From contig JAMONK010000196.1 in the NCBI GenBank assembly GCA_027065835.1, positions 1 through 7,376 of the forward strand: 7,376 bases of DNA, given 5' to 3'. This document shows, in pieces, positions 1 to 6,004 of the stretch. A model generated the notes under the pieces. That model did no database searches and was not told where the DNA came from. It worked only from the letters and a program-made list of their open reading frames with translations. The position numbers were made by a program, and so were the translations under genes. Each line of letters begins with the position of its first letter. Within the stretch, counting starts at the first letter, position 1. The stretch is from Thermococcus sp. (GTDB lineage: Archaea; Methanobacteriota_B; Thermococci; Thermococcales; Thermococcaceae).

Positions 1-19
1 GCAGGTTGGGGGTGAGTGG

Positions 20-367
20 ATGAATGCTCGTGTCATCGAGAGGTTCAAATTTGAGGCCGCCCACTCCGTGGCTATGGGGGGACGGGTCGAGGAGGTACAC
101 GGACACACTTTCCGTCTGGAGGTTGCTGTGGAGGGACCCCTCAGGAACGGCTACGTCATAGACTTCCTCCAGCTGAGGGCCATCGTTGAGGGAATCGTCA
201 AAAGGCTCGACCACAGGAACCTGAATAAACTCTTCGAGAATCCAACGACGGAGAACGTGGCTCTGTGGATAGCCGAGAGGATAAGGGAGAGGCTGCCAGA
301 CGGTGTCGTGCTCCAGCGCTTGACCCTATGGGAGGGCGATGAAAACGGGGTGGAGTTCGATTTTTAA
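20..367 (+). CDS. 6-pyruvoyl-tetrahydropterin synthase / QueD superfamily protein (COG0720), lacking the usual catalytic Cys
   Basis: A 115-residue protein of the tunnelling-fold PTPS/QueD family, whose members convert dihydroneopterin triphosphate into pterin or 7-deazaguanine precursors in the cytoplasm. Visible signatures are the three zinc-ligand histidines (His15 in FEAAHS; His27 and His29 in VHGHTF), the LDHRNLN motif at 63-69 with the Asp-His pair 64/65, the PTTEN pterin-site motif at 75-79, and a C-terminal Glu105 in LWEG. The length is normal for a short archaeal member. The start ATG is preceded by GGTGAG at a few nt spacing. The family's usual catalytic Cys, four residues before HGH, is Val23 here, and Glu24 follows it. 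This points away from classical PTPS-I/QueD and towards a Glu-using branch such as those proposed to make 6-hydroxymethyl-dihydropterin. Family membership is secure; the exact reaction is inference. The stop codon overlaps the stop of the convergent DUF192 gene. Only 19 nt upstream are visible, so its promoter cannot be judged. Confidence 0.88.
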   Translation: MNARVIERFKFEAAHSVAMGGRVEEVHGHTFRLEVAVEGPLRNGYVIDFLQLRAIVEGIVKRLDHRNLNKLFENPTTENVALWIAERIRERLPDGVVLQRLTLWEGDENGVEFDF

Positions 368-834
368 AGTCGCTGCACTCTAGCATCCTTCAAACTCTCG
401 GTCATCGCGACCCCGTTGTGATTCGTGAGGCTCAGCTTACCCGGCAGTGAGACCTTGGTGGGCACCGCCTTCCCCTTTTCCTCCGTCGGCGACCAATCTA
501 TCAGGTCGCCTTCCTCAACCTCAAGCACCTTTATCATGCCCACTGGCCCCTCAACGATGTACTTTGCGGCCCTCTTCGGTGCGTAGAGCCGCCACTTCCC
601 TGCGGTCCTGAAGTCCACGACCCTCCTGGAGGAATCGAGCCAGATGACGTCTATATCCCTCAGCATGAAGAAGGTGTGAATGGAAGCGTTGGCTTTTGTC
701 TCGGCGGGCAGGATGAAAACAAGGGCATAATTTACGTTCCTGACGAGCATCAGCCCTTTGAAGCGTCTGAAGAAGGTGTCGGCCATTTTGACGGGCCCGT
801 GCCAGGTCCTGTTCTTGGTCTCGTTGGTCAGCAT
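364..834 (-). CDS. DUF192 family protein (COG1430)
   Basis: A 156-residue protein of the DUF192 family, whose biochemical function is not established. Family landmarks are FKGLML at 25-30, SIHTFFM at 51-57, IDVIWLD at 61-67, KYIVEGPVG at 91-99 and the closing GDLIDW at 109-114. Residues 115-156 form a polar tail beyond the core domain that I do not recognise. There is no convincing signal peptide or membrane segment at the N-terminus, so I infer a cytoplasmic protein. I chose the ATG at 834 because AGGTG lies 5 nt upstream and the residues before the core (NRTWHGPVK) look like part of the fold. The next Met (17) has no ribosome site. The gene lies about 50 nt downstream of, and in the same direction as, the OFOR operon. 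It may be read from its own weak promoter or by readthrough. Its TAA stop shares the palindrome TTAA with the stop of the convergent PTPS-like gene. Confidence 0.85.
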   Translation of the reverse strand: MLTNETKNRTWHGPVKMADTFFRRFKGLMLVRNVNYALVFILPAETKANASIHTFFMLRDIDVIWLDSSRRVVDFRTAGKWRLYAPKRAAKYIVEGPVGMIKVLEVEEGDLIDWSPTEEKGKAVPTKVSLPGKLSLTNHNGVAMTESLKDARVQRL

Positions 835-852
835 GGGAGCACCTACGTCTCC

Positions 853-869
853 GGATTGATAAGGTTTTT
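853..869 (-). promoter_or_regulatory. Candidate archaeal promoter (BRE/TATA) for the DUF192 gene
   Basis: On the minus strand the sequence reads AAAAACC followed by TTATCAAT (TATA-like, 855-862) and CC. This resembles the A-rich BRE plus TATA arrangement of Thermococcales. The box centre is about 25 nt from the ATG at 834, so initiation would fall almost on the start codon and give a leaderless or near-leaderless transcript. That conflicts with the AGGTG ribosome site at 840-844, which only a longer transcript would contain, for example readthrough from the operon. It is a weak call based on motif shape alone. Confidence 0.4.
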
Positions 870-883
870 GGGAAAAGAAAAGG
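870..883 (-). terminator. Pyrimidine-rich tract after the OFOR operon
   Basis: Immediately after the TGA stop of the last operon gene the minus strand reads CCTTTTCTTTTCCC. Archaeal RNA polymerase in this group can terminate on U-rich runs without a strong hairpin, so this is the natural candidate for the operon end. The T runs are short (four each) and interrupted, so termination may be partial. Confidence 0.35.
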
Positions 884-1444
884 TCAGGACTCGCCGTCCC
901 TGATCCTGGCCCCTATCTCAAAGCCCCTGTGCAGGGCCTTGAGGTTGAGCTCTTCGGTCCCCTTCGGGACGGCGTCGAGAACGGCCCGCTCTATCGCCTC
1001 CCTTCCGACTATCCCAGTTGCTTCCACCAGGAGTCCAAGGGTGAGTATGTTCATGGTCAGACTCAGACCGGTGGTCTGCTCCGCGAGCTCGGTCAGGGGA
1101 AGGGCGTAGACCTTCAGGCTCTTTTCAGCCGCCGTGTCCCTGGAGGGTACGAGCTCTTCCTCCACTACAACCGTGCCCCCTTTCCTCATGGAGTGGATGT
1201 ACTTGTTGTAGGCCTCCTGGGAGAAGAGAACCGCGTAGTCCGGGGCCATGACCTTCGGGTAGTCTATTGGCTCGTCGCTTATCACAACCCCGGCCATGCT
1301 CGCACCACCCCTAGATTCTGGGCCGTAGGCTTGGGTCTGCACGGCGTAGAGGTCTTCGTAGACCGCTGCGGCTCTTCCAAGGATGACCCCGGCCAGTATG
1401 ACTCCCTGACCACCGAATCCGCTGAAAAGGACCTCTTTCCTCAT
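884..1444 (-). CDS. 2-oxoacid:ferredoxin oxidoreductase subunit gamma, module 2
   Basis: A 186-residue gamma subunit (COG1014, POR/KOR gamma domain) of a CoA-dependent 2-oxoacid:ferredoxin oxidoreductase. This subunit corresponds to the CoA-handling domain of single-chain pyruvate oxidoreductases. Signatures are [13 protein letters not shown] at 7-19, [12 protein letters not shown] at 37-48, an NILTLG segment at 132-137 and PKGTEELNL at 160-168. I start it at the ATG at 1442-1444 (MRKEVLFSG), not at the GTG at 1453. The ATG gives the standard family N-terminus, forms an ATGA overlap with the beta2 stop, and has GGGGTG about 6 nt upstream. It is the last gene of the operon. Compared with gamma1, the substrate- or CoA-side stretch after QTQ differs (AYGPES versus DYSSAS), so the two gammas are diverged paralogues rather than recent copies. 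The substrate is unknown. Confidence 0.92.
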   Translation of the reverse strand: MRKEVLFSGFGGQGVILAGVILGRAAAVYEDLYAVQTQAYGPESRGGASMAGVVISDEPIDYPKVMAPDYAVLFSQEAYNKYIHSMRKGGTVVVEEELVPSRDTAAEKSLKVYALPLTELAEQTTGLSLTMNILTLGLLVEATGIVGREAIERAVLDAVPKGTEELNLKALHRGFEIGARIRDGES

Positions 1445-2286
1445 TCCTCCCACCCCATAGCCTTCTTTGCGCGCTTTATATACTCGCGGTACGCCTTGAT
1501 CAGCCCGGGCCTGTCCCTGTCGACGAACTCGCCGATGACGACCTTACCCTCAAGCTCCTCTGGAGGCATCTTCTTCGCCTTATTGAGGGGTACGGTTATC
1601 CTCTGGTACCAGCGCAGAAGCTCCGGTGCGGTCTTCATCCTGTTCCTCCTTCCAAAGCTCACCGGGCAGGGACTGAGGAACTCAACGAGGGTAAAGCCCT
1701 CTTTCTGGAGGGCCTTCTTGATACTGTTGATGCCCTGTATGTAGTTGAAGACACTCCACCTGGCCACGTAGTTCGCCCCGGCCGCAACCGCCAGGCCGGC
1801 TATGTCGAAGGGGTTCTCGAACTGGCCGTACGGAGCGGTGGTTCCCTTAAGTCCTCTGAGGGTTGTTGGTGCGACCTGGCCGCCGGTCATTCCGTAGGTG
1901 AAGTTGTTGATGAGGATCACGGTAACGTCCAGGTTTCTCCTGATGGCGTGGATGAAGTGGTTGCCGCCTATTGCGGATGTGTCGCCGTCACCCATGAAGG
2001 CGATTATCTTGAGGTCCGGATTGGCTAGTTTTATGCCTGTGGCGAAGGCCAGGGCCCTCCCGTGGGTCGTGTGCAGGCCGTCGAAGTTGACGTAGCCCGG
2101 GACACGGGAGGAACAGCCTATCCCACTGACCCAGACTATCTCGTCGGGGTTCATGCCGAGGTCATCTATCGCACGGAGGGTGTACTGGAGTGCAGAGCCT
2201 ATCCCACAGCCCGGACAGAATATCGTCGGCAGCATCTCCTTTCTGAGGTACTTCTCGCGGATGTCGTAAGCTGACTTAAAGTACAT
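1441..2286 (-). CDS. 2-oxoacid:ferredoxin oxidoreductase subunit beta, module 2 (thiamine diphosphate and [4Fe-4S] binding)
   Basis: A 281-residue beta subunit (COG1013, KorB-like) that binds thiamine diphosphate and one [4Fe-4S] cluster, passing electrons from the decarboxylated intermediate towards ferredoxin. The four expected cluster cysteines are Cys24 and Cys27 (FCPGCG), Cys58 (GIGCSSR) and Cys207 (SPCPVSFGRRN). The thiamine-diphosphate motif is GDGD at 99-102, ending at NN 127-128. The conserved YGMTGGQVAPT follows at 131-141. Just after the third cysteine it carries Arg61 in the common CSSRxPGY pattern. The equivalent of this site in the Sulfolobus enzyme (Lys49) is known to affect substrate choice, and a basic residue there suits 2-oxoglutarate. 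The start ATG lies 1 nt after the alpha2 stop, with GGTGGTGGG in the end of alpha2 as ribosome site. Specificity for 2-oxoglutarate is inference. Confidence 0.94.
   Translation of the reverse strand: MYFKSAYDIREKYLRKEMLPTIFCPGCGIGSALQYTLRAIDDLGMNPDEIVWVSGIGCSSRVPGYVNFDGLHTTHGRALAFATGIKLANPDLKIIAFMGDGDTSAIGGNHFIHAIRRNLDVTVILINNFTYGMTGGQVAPTTLRGLKGTTAPYGQFENPFDIAGLAVAAGANYVARWSVFNYIQGINSIKKALQKEGFTLVEFLSPCPVSFGRRNRMKTAPELLRWYQRITVPLNKAKKMPPEELEGKVVIGEFVDRDRPGLIKAYREYIKRAKKAMGWEE
1451..1456 (-). promoter_or_regulatory. Ribosome binding site deciding the gamma2 start
   Basis: On the minus strand GGGGTG lies 6 nt before the ATG at 1442-1444 and is followed by GGAGGA right up to that ATG. The alternative GTG start at 1453 lies inside this purine-rich site and has no ribosome site of its own at good spacing, so the ATG is preferred. 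Confidence 0.6.
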
Positions 2287-2287
2287 C

Positions 2288-3436
2288 TCAACCCACCACC
2301 TTCTCGGCTATCTCCATCGGCGTGTGGACTTCACCGCCTATCTTGGGGATGAGTTCGACCTCGGCCTTTCCGTCCGCCCCCTCCTTGACCAGGTGGTAGA
2401 GCTGTCCGAGGTTCATCTCCGGTACGTATATCTTCCTCACCCGCTCCGCCAGCTCCTCTATCATATCGAAGTCGAAGGGCCAGACTGTGTGGAGTTTAAG
2501 CAGGCCCGCCTTAACCCCCTTCTCGCGGAGCATCTTGACCGCGCGTATGGCGGAACGGGAGACGATGCCCGTGCTTACTATGGCCACATCCGCGTCCTCC
2601 AGCTCGAACTCCTCGTAGGATATGATGTCCTCCCTGTGGCCAAGTATCTTGCCGTATATCCTCTTTATGAGCCTCTCATGGATCTCGGCCTCCACGGTCT
2701 TGGGGTGACCGATCTCATCGTGGGTCAGCCCCGTGACGTACGTACGGTAGCCTCTTCCGAATATCGGCATCGGTGGGATTCCATCGCCGTGTGGATCCCC
2801 GAACGGCAGTTTATGTTCCTCCTCGCTCTCGGGGAGCTTCCTGTTTATCACTTCGACGTCATCGGGATGTGGGATATAAACGCGCTCACGCATGTGGGCG
2901 ATCTCGGCGTCCCCAAGGAGCACCACGGGGGTGCGGTATTTCTCGGCCAGGTTGAACGCTCGTATCGTAAAATCAAACGCCTCCTGCACTGTGGAGGGTG
3001 AAAGTACGATGAGCATGTGATCGCCGTGAGTTCCCCAGATGGACTGCATTATGTCCCCCTGTGCCGGAAGCGTGGGCTGTCCCGTGCTCGGACCACCGCG
3101 CATCATGTTGACGACCACTATAGGAGTCTCGGTCATGACCGCGTAGCCGAGGTTTTCCTGCATGAGGCTGAAACCGGGCCCGCTCGTGGCGGTCATGGCC
3201 TTTGCCCCCGCCCACGACGCGCCTATTATCGCGGCGATGCTCCCGATCTCATCCTCCATCTGGATACTCACCCCGTCCACAAGGGGCATGTAGAGGGCCA
3301 TCGCCTCGAATATCTCACTGGCGGGGGTTATAGGGTACCCCGCGTAAAATCTGCAGCCCGCTAGGATGGCGGCCCGTGCTATGGCCTCATTTCCCTGGAT
3401 GAAGTCGTTCTTACCTGTGGGGAATGGATATCTCAT
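2288..3436 (-). CDS. 2-oxoacid:ferredoxin oxidoreductase subunit alpha, module 2
   Basis: A 382-residue alpha subunit (COG0674, KorA-like) carrying the pyrimidine-binding domain for thiamine diphosphate (domain I) and the C-terminal transketolase-like domain (domain II). Visible landmarks are GYPITPASEI at 33-42, QMEDEIGSI at 59-67, the GPSTGQ loop at 115-120, WGTHGDH at 134-140, the inter-domain GDPHGDGIPPMP segment at 213-224, and PEMNLGQ at 339-345 in the C-terminal domain. Its N-terminus is about 10 residues shorter than that of alpha1. The ATG at 3434-3436 overlaps the gamma1 stop (ATGA), and a strong GAGGAGGG site lies about 8 nt upstream. After the STG loop it reads QPTLPAQGDIMQSI, different from alpha1, consistent with a different or broader substrate. 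It pairs with the downstream beta2 and gamma2. There is no delta subunit next to this module. Confidence 0.94.
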   Translation of the reverse strand: MRYPFPTGKNDFIQGNEAIARAAILAGCRFYAGYPITPASEIFEAMALYMPLVDGVSIQMEDEIGSIAAIIGASWAGAKAMTATSGPGFSLMQENLGYAVMTETPIVVVNMMRGGPSTGQPTLPAQGDIMQSIWGTHGDHMLIVLSPSTVQEAFDFTIRAFNLAEKYRTPVVLLGDAEIAHMRERVYIPHPDDVEVINRKLPESEEEHKLPFGDPHGDGIPPMPIFGRGYRTYVTGLTHDEIGHPKTVEAEIHERLIKRIYGKILGHREDIISYEEFELEDADVAIVSTGIVSRSAIRAVKMLREKGVKAGLLKLHTVWPFDFDMIEELAERVRKIYVPEMNLGQLYHLVKEGADGKAEVELIPKIGGEVHTPMEIAEKVVG

Positions 3437-3945
3437 TTCGATCCCTCCTCATATCCTGCCCTGAACGCTTTCAGGTTCACCTCTTCGGTCCCCTTCGGGA
3501 CACGTCTCTTAATGGCCTCCTCAACGCTCTCCCTCCGCACAAGGCCGGTTTTTGCCACGAGGTAGCCGAGGGCAACCATGTTAACTGTGAGGGCCAGACC
3601 TGTCGTTTCCTCTGCCAGGCGTGTGAAGGGCGCGCCGATATACGGCCTCTCCGGCTTGACCAAGTCGGTTTCGATAATGAGAAGACCGTCTTCCTTGAGG
3701 GAGTTTTTGACGGTGTCGTAGCCGAGCTGGGCGAGTGCGACGAGAACGTCCGCCTCGGTAACTATGACGTCGTAGATGGGCTCCTTTGAGATTATCACAT
3801 CGGCTATGGAGTGGCCGCCCCTGCTCGCGGAGCTGTAGTCCTGGGTCTGGACGACGTTCAGCCCCTCTATGGCGGCGGCCTCACCGAGTATGACACCGGC
3901 CAGGACGACACCCTGGCCCCCTATTCCCGCGAACCTGATCTGCAT
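3433..3945 (-). CDS. korC: 2-oxoacid:ferredoxin oxidoreductase subunit gamma, module 1
   Basis: A 170-residue gamma subunit (COG1014) of the first OFOR module, corresponding to the CoA-handling domain of the complex. Signatures are FAGIGGQGVVLAG at 5-17, QTQDYSSASRGGHS at 33-46, NMVALG at 122-127 and PKGTEEVNL at 150-158. It is 16 residues shorter than gamma2, which has a longer N-terminus, an extra stretch in the middle and a longer C-terminal end. The ATG at 3943-3945 lies 4 nt after the beta1 stop, and GAGGGGGGA serves as ribosome site. The beta1 gene ends with two in-frame stops in a row (TGA TAG) just before it. Its own TGA stop overlaps the alpha2 start, so the two modules are joined at this point without any gap. 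The symbol follows family naming; the substrate of the module is not proven. Confidence 0.93.
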   Translation of the reverse strand: MQIRFAGIGGQGVVLAGVILGEAAAIEGLNVVQTQDYSSASRGGHSIADVIISKEPIYDVIVTEADVLVALAQLGYDTVKNSLKEDGLLIIETDLVKPERPYIGAPFTRLAEETTGLALTVNMVALGYLVAKTGLVRRESVEEAIKRRVPKGTEEVNLKAFRAGYEEGSK

Positions 3946-3949
3946 GCTA

Positions 3950-4804
3950 TCAGTCCCCCCTCAGTCCAAAACTCCCCTGAACCTCGTCTATCAGCTTGTT
4001 GATCTCGTCGACGTATTCGGGCCTTTTCCTGTTCACGAACTCCCCGATGATGAACTTACCCTCAAGCTCCTCCGGGCTCATGTCCTTCGCCTTGCTTATC
4101 GGGACGCTGTTCTTCAGGAACCAGTGGAGCATCTCCGCGGGTTCTTTCATCTTGTTTCTCCTTCCGAACTGGACCGGGCACTGCGAGACCACCTCGACGA
4201 GCGAGAAGCCCTTAACCTGCAAAGCCTTCTTGATGCTTTCGATGAGCTGGTAAACGTGAGCGGTTGTCCAGCGCGCAACGTAGCTCGCTCCGGCGGCGGC
4301 AACAGTCTCGGAAATCTGGAGCGGGTGCTCTATATTCCTGTACGGGCTCGTGGTCGTTATCGCCCCAAAGGGCGTCGTTGGTGCGACCTGGCCGCCGGTC
4401 ATTCCGTAGATGAAGTTGTTAACGAGGATTACCGTTATGTCTATGTTCCTCCTCGCGGCGTGGAGCAGGTGGTTGCCGCCTATACTTGCCAGGTCCCCGT
4501 CGCCGCTTATGACGACGACCTTCTTGTCCGGCAGTCCGACCTTGACGCCGGTCGCGAAAGCGATGGCCCTCCCGTGGGTCGTGTGGAGCGTGTCCGCGAG
4601 GAAATACGGTGAGGCTATCCAGGCGGAGCAGCCTATACCGCTAACGACGACGAGGTCCCTGGGGTCAATCTTGAGGCCGTCGATCGCGTTCGCGAAGGCG
4701 TTGAGGACAGTTCCGCCGCCGCAGCCGGGACAGAGGGCCGTTGGCAGGGCCTCCTTGCGGAGGTACTTAACCATCGGATAGGTGGAGTATATCTTCTTCG
4801 CCAT
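3950..4804 (-). CDS. korB: 2-oxoacid:ferredoxin oxidoreductase subunit beta, module 1 (thiamine diphosphate and [4Fe-4S] binding)
   Basis: A 284-residue beta subunit (COG1013) colinear with beta2. The cluster cysteines are Cys25 and Cys28 (LCPGCG), Cys59 (GIGCSAW) and Cys209 (SQCPVQFGRRN). The thiamine-diphosphate motif is GDGD at 101-104, ending at NN 129-130, followed by YGMTGGQVAPT at 133-143. The notable difference from beta2 is the stretch after the third cysteine: SAWIASPYFLAD replaces SSRVPGYVNFDG, so the position of the basic residue Arg61 in beta2 is Trp62 here. That site lies near the substrate side chain in related enzymes, so this module may prefer a substrate other than 2-oxoglutarate even though it sits next to the delta gene, where 2-oxoglutarate oxidoreductase is usually annotated. 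The start ATG overlaps the alpha1 stop by 1 nt (TGATG), with GGGGTG about 9 nt upstream. The symbol is a family name only. Confidence 0.93.
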   Translation of the reverse strand: MAKKIYSTYPMVKYLRKEALPTALCPGCGGGTVLNAFANAIDGLKIDPRDLVVVSGIGCSAWIASPYFLADTLHTTHGRAIAFATGVKVGLPDKKVVVISGDGDLASIGGNHLLHAARRNIDITVILVNNFIYGMTGGQVAPTTPFGAITTTSPYRNIEHPLQISETVAAAGASYVARWTTAHVYQLIESIKKALQVKGFSLVEVVSQCPVQFGRRNKMKEPAEMLHWFLKNSVPISKAKDMSPEELEGKFIIGEFVNRKRPEYVDEINKLIDEVQGSFGLRGD

Positions 4805-5994
4805 CAGGCAACACCCCTTATCTCGCGGAGGATCTCCTCAACGGTCAGAGGCACTCCGCCGATTTTGTTCACGCCCTTGAGGAGGACGTCGTCGTTAACG
4901 TAGCGCTCGACCTCTATTATCATCTGCCCGAGGTTCATCTCCGCAACGAGCACTGCCCGTGCCTTTTTGGCCAGCTCACGCATCCTCTCCGCCGGGAACG
5001 GGTGGACGGTCTTGGGCACGAAGAGGCCGACGTTTATTCCCTCCTCCCTGGCCCTGAGAACCGCTCCGAGGGCTGGTCTCGCAGTAACGCCCCAGCTGAC
5101 GATGAGTATCTCGGCGTCGTCCGTGAAGTGCTCCTCGTACTTCTCGTAAACCTCGCGGTTCTTCTCGATCTTGCGGTGGATTCTCCTCACGAGCCTATCG
5201 TGAACCTCGGGGGTGTAAACGTCCCTCAGACCGGTCTCCTTGTGAGTCGAACCGGTGACGTGGGTGAAGTAGCCGTGACCGAAGAGCGGCATCGGCGGGA
5301 CGCCGTCCCCGTGGGGGTCGCCGAACGGGAGCTTTGCCTCCTCCTCGTTAGCAGGCAGCCTGCGGTACGCTATCTCCACATCCTCCACTGGAGGTATGAT
5401 GACCCTCTCCCTGGTGTGGGCTAGAACACCGTCGAACAGGAAGACCACCGGTGTTCTAAGTCTCTCGGCGATGTTAAATGCCCGTATAACCTCCCAGAAT
5501 GCATCCTGCCCACTCGTCGGGGAAACGGCAACGATCGGATGGTCTCCGTGCGTTCCCCACCTGGCCTGGAAGAAGTCCCCCTGCGCTCCCTTCGTGGCCT
5601 GGCCGGTTGATGGGCCGCTCCTCTGGACGTCGACCAGAACGAGCGGGGTCTCGGTCATGACCGCGTAGCCGAGGTTCTCCTGCATGAGACTGAAGCCGGG
5701 ACCGGCTGTTGCCGTCATTACCTTGAACCCGGTCCATGAGGCACCAACCATCGCAGCGATGCTCCCAATCTCATCCTCCATCTGAAGGTAGTAGCCGCCG
5801 AGCTTCGGCAGCTCCCGCGCCATGGTTTCGGCGATTTCGCTCGATGGCGTGATGGGGTAACCCGCGTAGAAACGACATCCTGCAAAAAGTGCTCCGTACG
5901 AGAGTGCTTCATTTCCTTGCATGAAATAGTTCCCCGGTTTGTACAGCCTCCTCAGAAGCCGGAGCTGTTCGGGCTCGTCGCCCCTGATTATCAT
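4804..5994 (-). CDS. korA: 2-oxoacid:ferredoxin oxidoreductase subunit alpha, module 1
   Basis: A 396-residue alpha subunit (COG0674, KorA-like). Landmarks are GYPITPSSEI at 45-54, QMEDEIGSI at 71-79, the GPSTGQ loop at 127-132, WGTHGDH at 146-152, GDPHGDGVPPMP at 225-236 and AEMNLGQ at 351-357. I start at the ATG at 5992-5994 (MIIRGDEPEQ). It follows the delta stop by 2 nt and has GGTGGTGA directly upstream. An in-frame start at 6051 would add 19 residues but would overlap the end of the ferredoxin gene and has no support. It has an N-terminal extension of about 10 charged residues relative to alpha2. After the STG loop it reads QATKGAQGDFFQAR, unlike alpha2. Together with beta1, gamma1 and delta it should form a complete four-subunit enzyme converting a 2-oxoacid, CoA and oxidised ferredoxin to acyl-CoA, CO2 and reduced ferredoxin. 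Confidence 0.94.
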   Translation of the reverse strand: MIIRGDEPEQLRLLRRLYKPGNYFMQGNEALSYGALFAGCRFYAGYPITPSSEIAETMARELPKLGGYYLQMEDEIGSIAAMVGASWTGFKVMTATAGPGFSLMQENLGYAVMTETPLVLVDVQRSGPSTGQATKGAQGDFFQARWGTHGDHPIVAVSPTSGQDAFWEVIRAFNIAERLRTPVVFLFDGVLAHTRERVIIPPVEDVEIAYRRLPANEEEAKLPFGDPHGDGVPPMPLFGHGYFTHVTGSTHKETGLRDVYTPEVHDRLVRRIHRKIEKNREVYEKYEEHFTDDAEILIVSWGVTARPALGAVLRAREEGINVGLFVPKTVHPFPAERMRELAKKARAVLVAEMNLGQMIIEVERYVNDDVLLKGVNKIGGVPLTVEEILREIRGVA

Positions 5995-5996
5995 GG

Positions 5997-6004
5997 TCAC
6001 CACC
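5997..6004 (-). promoter_or_regulatory. Ribosome binding site deciding the alpha1 start
   Basis: The minus strand reads GGTGGTGA, with the final TGA being the ferredoxin stop, followed by CC and ATG. This places a purine-rich site over the end of the upstream gene and fixes the alpha1 start at 5994, consistent with translational coupling. Confidence 0.6.

Noticed and set aside
929..1744. Plus-strand open frame of 271 codons opposite gamma2 and beta2
   Set aside because: It lies antisense to two genes with clear motifs and cofactor-binding residues. Its translation shows no family pattern and no ribosome site. Long antisense frames are expected from GC-rich codon use.
2324..3001. Plus-strand open frame of 225 codons opposite alpha2
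   Set aside because: It is a mirror of the alpha2 coding sequence with no protein-family features.
3869..4612. Plus-strand open frame of 247 codons opposite beta1
   Set aside because: It is a shadow of the well-supported beta1 subunit, with no recognisable domain and no promoter.
884..5994. Possibility that the duplicated modules are a recent or assembly-generated repeat
   Set aside because: The proteins are diverged throughout and differ in length and in key residues, so this is an old duplication and not an artefact.
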